64,000 nt of DNA. Origin: Clostridium manihotivorum (GTDB taxonomy: Bacteria > Bacillota > Clostridia > Clostridiales > Clostridiaceae). Within the stretch, counting starts at the first letter, position 1, and each line of letters begins with the position of its first letter. The translations under genes were made by a program, and so were the position numbers. The stretch is taken from contig NZ_CP025746.1 in assembly GCF_004015185.1 (NCBI RefSeq), positions 6,279,776-6,343,775 on the forward strand. The letters are read 5' to 3'. This document shows positions 62,214-64,000 of the stretch, in pieces. The notes below the pieces were generated by a model. It ran no database searches. It saw nothing but the letters and a program-made list of their open reading frames with translations, and was not told the origin of the DNA.

Positions 62214-63566
62214 TTAAAGCTGCCTGCTCACTATAAAGGTCATTTCATCAAGGTTATGAAGTCCATCATGGGATGTGCCTGGTTGATGAAGAGACATTTC
62301 ACCAGGCTTCGTAACTATGCTTACTCCTAGCAAAGTCATCTTTTCTATGAAAGCCTGATCATCCCCTAGATATCCCATAGTTTGCAGATAGTCTTTTAGG
62401 TTTTTTTCTACATAACTATATACCTGCATTTTATCACTATACGGACATACAAATATAAATCTATAAAAACATCTATCAAGATCTACTTTGTCTGGCATAT
62501 CTTCATTTAGTAGGACAGTGTAATCTGCATTTTCAGAGCAATATACCTTTATACCTTTATTTAATCCGTACTTTAAAGTGCAAAATTGCCTATCTTGTAT
62601 AGCTTTAACTGAATTCCAAGTATTTAAATATGATTTGGGAAACTCTTTACTTAGAGTATTAAGAGAGTCAGCTAAACTTTTGGAAAACTTTTCATAGTCT
62701 ACATCCCTATTTATAAATACTATTCTTGGTGAAAGACAGGCTTTTTGTTCCCAGGCTATTATATCTCTTGCAACAAGGTTAGCATTATACTCCATATCAA
62801 GTATACTTTCTATAACTTCAAAGCTTATTTTTGCTCCATGCATCACTATATGAGTATCGTATCTTGCACACAACTCTTTCATTATCCTGCCGGAATATTC
62901 TCCTCCCCAATGTATGACACAATCACTTTCTTTAACTACTTCCTCATATATATCTGACTTACTACTGTCGAAGTATACTATGGATAGTCTTTCTTTTATA
63001 TTCTCATCAATTTCACAAAGACTTTTATAGAATGCATTAGCAAAATACGGCTCATCTCCAGAAACCTTTATCAAGTTACAATTCTTAGATAAAAGCCCCA
63101 TAGATATACTTACTGGTATTACCACAAATGCATTTCCCGATATATTATGGAAAGCCAAGCCTCTCGGTTGCCTATGTACGTAACCATAGCTTGTTTTTAC
63201 CCAATTATCCAATATATCTAAATGTCCCAATTCTTCCTTTATAGTAGTATATATATTTTCCTTTAATAAAGCCTGCATACAACCTTCTAATTCGTAAGTC
63301 ACAAGCTGAGGGCTTTGATTTGTTAAGTTAGCTATTACTTCAATATGCTGCTTACTATAATCTCTATCAAGCCACAGCCTTGCGCATCTATCTAATATCT
63401 CAATAGTTTCTTCTGATGATATATCATGAACTTTTAATTTATTTTCTTTTAACCTACAGATTTCTTTTTGAACATCTTCTTTTTCTGATATTTGAAGATT
63501 AACCTTCATATTATTGATTTGCTTTTCTAAGTAAACTTCACTTCCGCATGAGTATTCTATTTTCAT
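62214..63566 (-). CDS. luxC: LuxC-type acyl-CoA/acyl-ACP reductase
   Basis: A 450-residue aldehyde-forming reductase related to aldehyde dehydrogenases. It turns long-chain acyl groups, passed from LuxE, into fatty aldehyde with NADPH. The acyl-accepting cysteine is in EQKACLSPRIVF (about 276-287). YGYVHRQPRGLAFHNISGN is the family core. The ATG overlaps the stop of the luxE-like gene by 4 nt (63563-63566). No luciferase genes are visible, so it is likely for aldehydes or alcohols of lipid metabolism. Confidence 0.88.
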   Translation of the reverse strand: MKIEYSCGSEVYLEKQINNMKVNLQISEKEDVQKEICRLKENKLKVHDISSEETIEILDRCARLWLDRDYSKQHIEVIANLTNQSPQLVTYELEGCMQALLKENIYTTIKEELGHLDILDNWVKTSYGYVHRQPRGLAFHNISGNAFVVIPVSISMGLLSKNCNLIKVSGDEPYFANAFYKSLCEIDENIKERLSIVYFDSSKSDIYEEVVKESDCVIHWGGEYSGRIMKELCARYDTHIVMHGAKISFEVIESILDMEYNANLVARDIIAWEQKACLSPRIVFINRDVDYEKFSKSLADSLNTLSKEFPKSYLNTWNSVKAIQDRQFCTLKYGLNKGIKVYCSENADYTVLLNEDMPDKVDLDRCFYRFIFVCPYSDKMQVYSYVEKNLKDYLQTMGYLGDDQAFIEKMTLLGVSIVTKPGEMSLHQPGTSHDGLHNLDEMTFIVSRQL

Positions 63567-64000
63567 ACTACCTCTTTCTCCTTTACATCTAATGTAGCCC
63601 CACAGCCTTTTGCTTCAGCACCTTTTACTCGTCCTAATATTTTAATCGTCATCCCAGCTTGTCCACATTTAGGGCATTTGTCCATAGATACAATTTCACC
63701 TATATCATCAACTAAAACAGATGCGCCTGCAAAGGTTGATGTTCCATAAGCATTTAAAATCTGTATTACTCCTTTATCCCCTACATTACTTAATGGTTTT
63801 AATGTCTTTATATCCCTAATTATAACTTTGCCTGCATTTGGTACATGGAACAGATAGTCACCATGTTCCTTAGAATAATGTCCATGTATAGGAAGACTAT
63901 TTTCAGTAAAAGAATAGGTATCTACAAAGCTCTCTTGTGGTATTCCAAGGAAGCTTGATACTTCTTCAACAAATTGTCTTCTTGGAATTTGTGTTCCGAT
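63563..64000 (-). CDS. luxE: LuxE-type acyl-protein synthetase, 3' part (continues past window edge)
   Basis: The last 145 residues of an adenylate-forming enzyme that activates fatty acid and passes it to LuxC. Visible are GTQIPRRQFVEEVSSFLG, DTYSFTENSLPIHGHY (the LuxE active-site region) and a C-terminal CPKCG with KGCG, a possible metal site. The stop overlaps luxC. The N-terminal half is outside the window. The assignment rests on the LuxC partner and on the sequence order; related acyl synthetases are possible. Confidence 0.8.
   Translation of the reverse strand: MGTQIPRRQFVEEVSSFLGIPQESFVDTYSFTENSLPIHGHYSKEHGDYLFHVPNAGKVIIRDIKTLKPLSNVGDKGVIQILNAYGTSTFAGASVLVDDIGEIVSMDKCPKCGQAGMTIKILGRVKGAEAKGCGATLDVKEKEVV

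Noticed and set aside
1-64000. CRISPR array to partner the Cas6-like gene
   Set aside because: No run of equal direct repeats with spacers of constant length is visible anywhere; the interspersed repeats are kilobases apart.

Overview
The window is a very AT-rich stretch of a low-GC Firmicutes chromosome, best matched by a Clostridium sensu stricto-type anaerobe. The evidence is strong AGGAGG-type ribosome sites with frequent TTG/GTG starts, intrinsic terminators, PTS uptake under a LevR-type sigma-54 activator, a clostridial glycine riboswitch, DUF3793/DUF2935-type genes, FabV and HelD. I see no rRNA, tRNA or CRISPR array. The species cannot be named from the sequence alone.

Layout. 1-0.9 kb: 5' part of thrC behind a glycine riboswitch and terminator. 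1.3-9.2 kb: membrane protein, MacB/FtsX-type ABC exporter, ABC-F ATPase, paired DMT-type transporters. 9.6-10.9 kb: internally deleted IS607-family element abutting a YeiL-like regulator. 11-13.7 kb: LysR regulator and AEC transporter. 14-22.6 kb: nucleoside uptake and salvage locus (ABC importer, LacI-type regulator, pyrimidine-nucleoside phosphorylase, MFS transporter, purine-nucleoside phosphorylase) with a perfect cre-type operator at its promoter. 23-28.4 kb: nitroreductase/HxlR pair, HelD, a possible small RNA unit, a radical SAM protein. 28.4-37 kb: APC permease, ECF sigma factor with its membrane partner, diguanylate cyclase, nitroreductase, thioesterase, patatin. 37-44 kb: DUF2935, secreted glucosaminidase, alanine racemase, orphan histidine kinase. 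44-50.5 kb: ECF S-component, LevR-like activator, and a divergent cellobiose-type PTS operon with a -24/-12 promoter and five phased upstream heptamers. 50.6-58 kb: chemoreceptor, 2-hydroxyacid dehydrogenase, a large structured RNA-like region, GGDEF protein, SDR, Fur-box flavodoxin/DUF3793 operon, and an orphan half-length Cas6-like gene. 58-64 kb: glycolipid synthase, ComFB, FabV and a LuxE-LuxC acyl-reduction pair.

How the genes work together. The nucleoside locus imports nucleosides and splits them to bases and sugar phosphates under carbon-catabolite-type control. The sigma-54 locus couples sugar uptake to a PTS-sensing activator. The right end gathers lipid genes (UgtP-like, FabV, LuxCE). 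Two I-site-bearing GGDEF proteins and a ComFB protein point to c-di-GMP signalling.

Most unusual signals: (1) about 380 nt at 53.52-53.90 kb with GNRA-capped hairpins, a perfect H-type pseudoknot and a terminator that hides the ribosome site of a small membrane protein gene; (2) an undescribed family of roughly 170-270 bp intergenic repeats, with at least five copies and several fragments, always near gene 3' ends; (3) a solo N-terminal Cas6 domain; (4) a glycine riboswitch predicted to switch off thrC.
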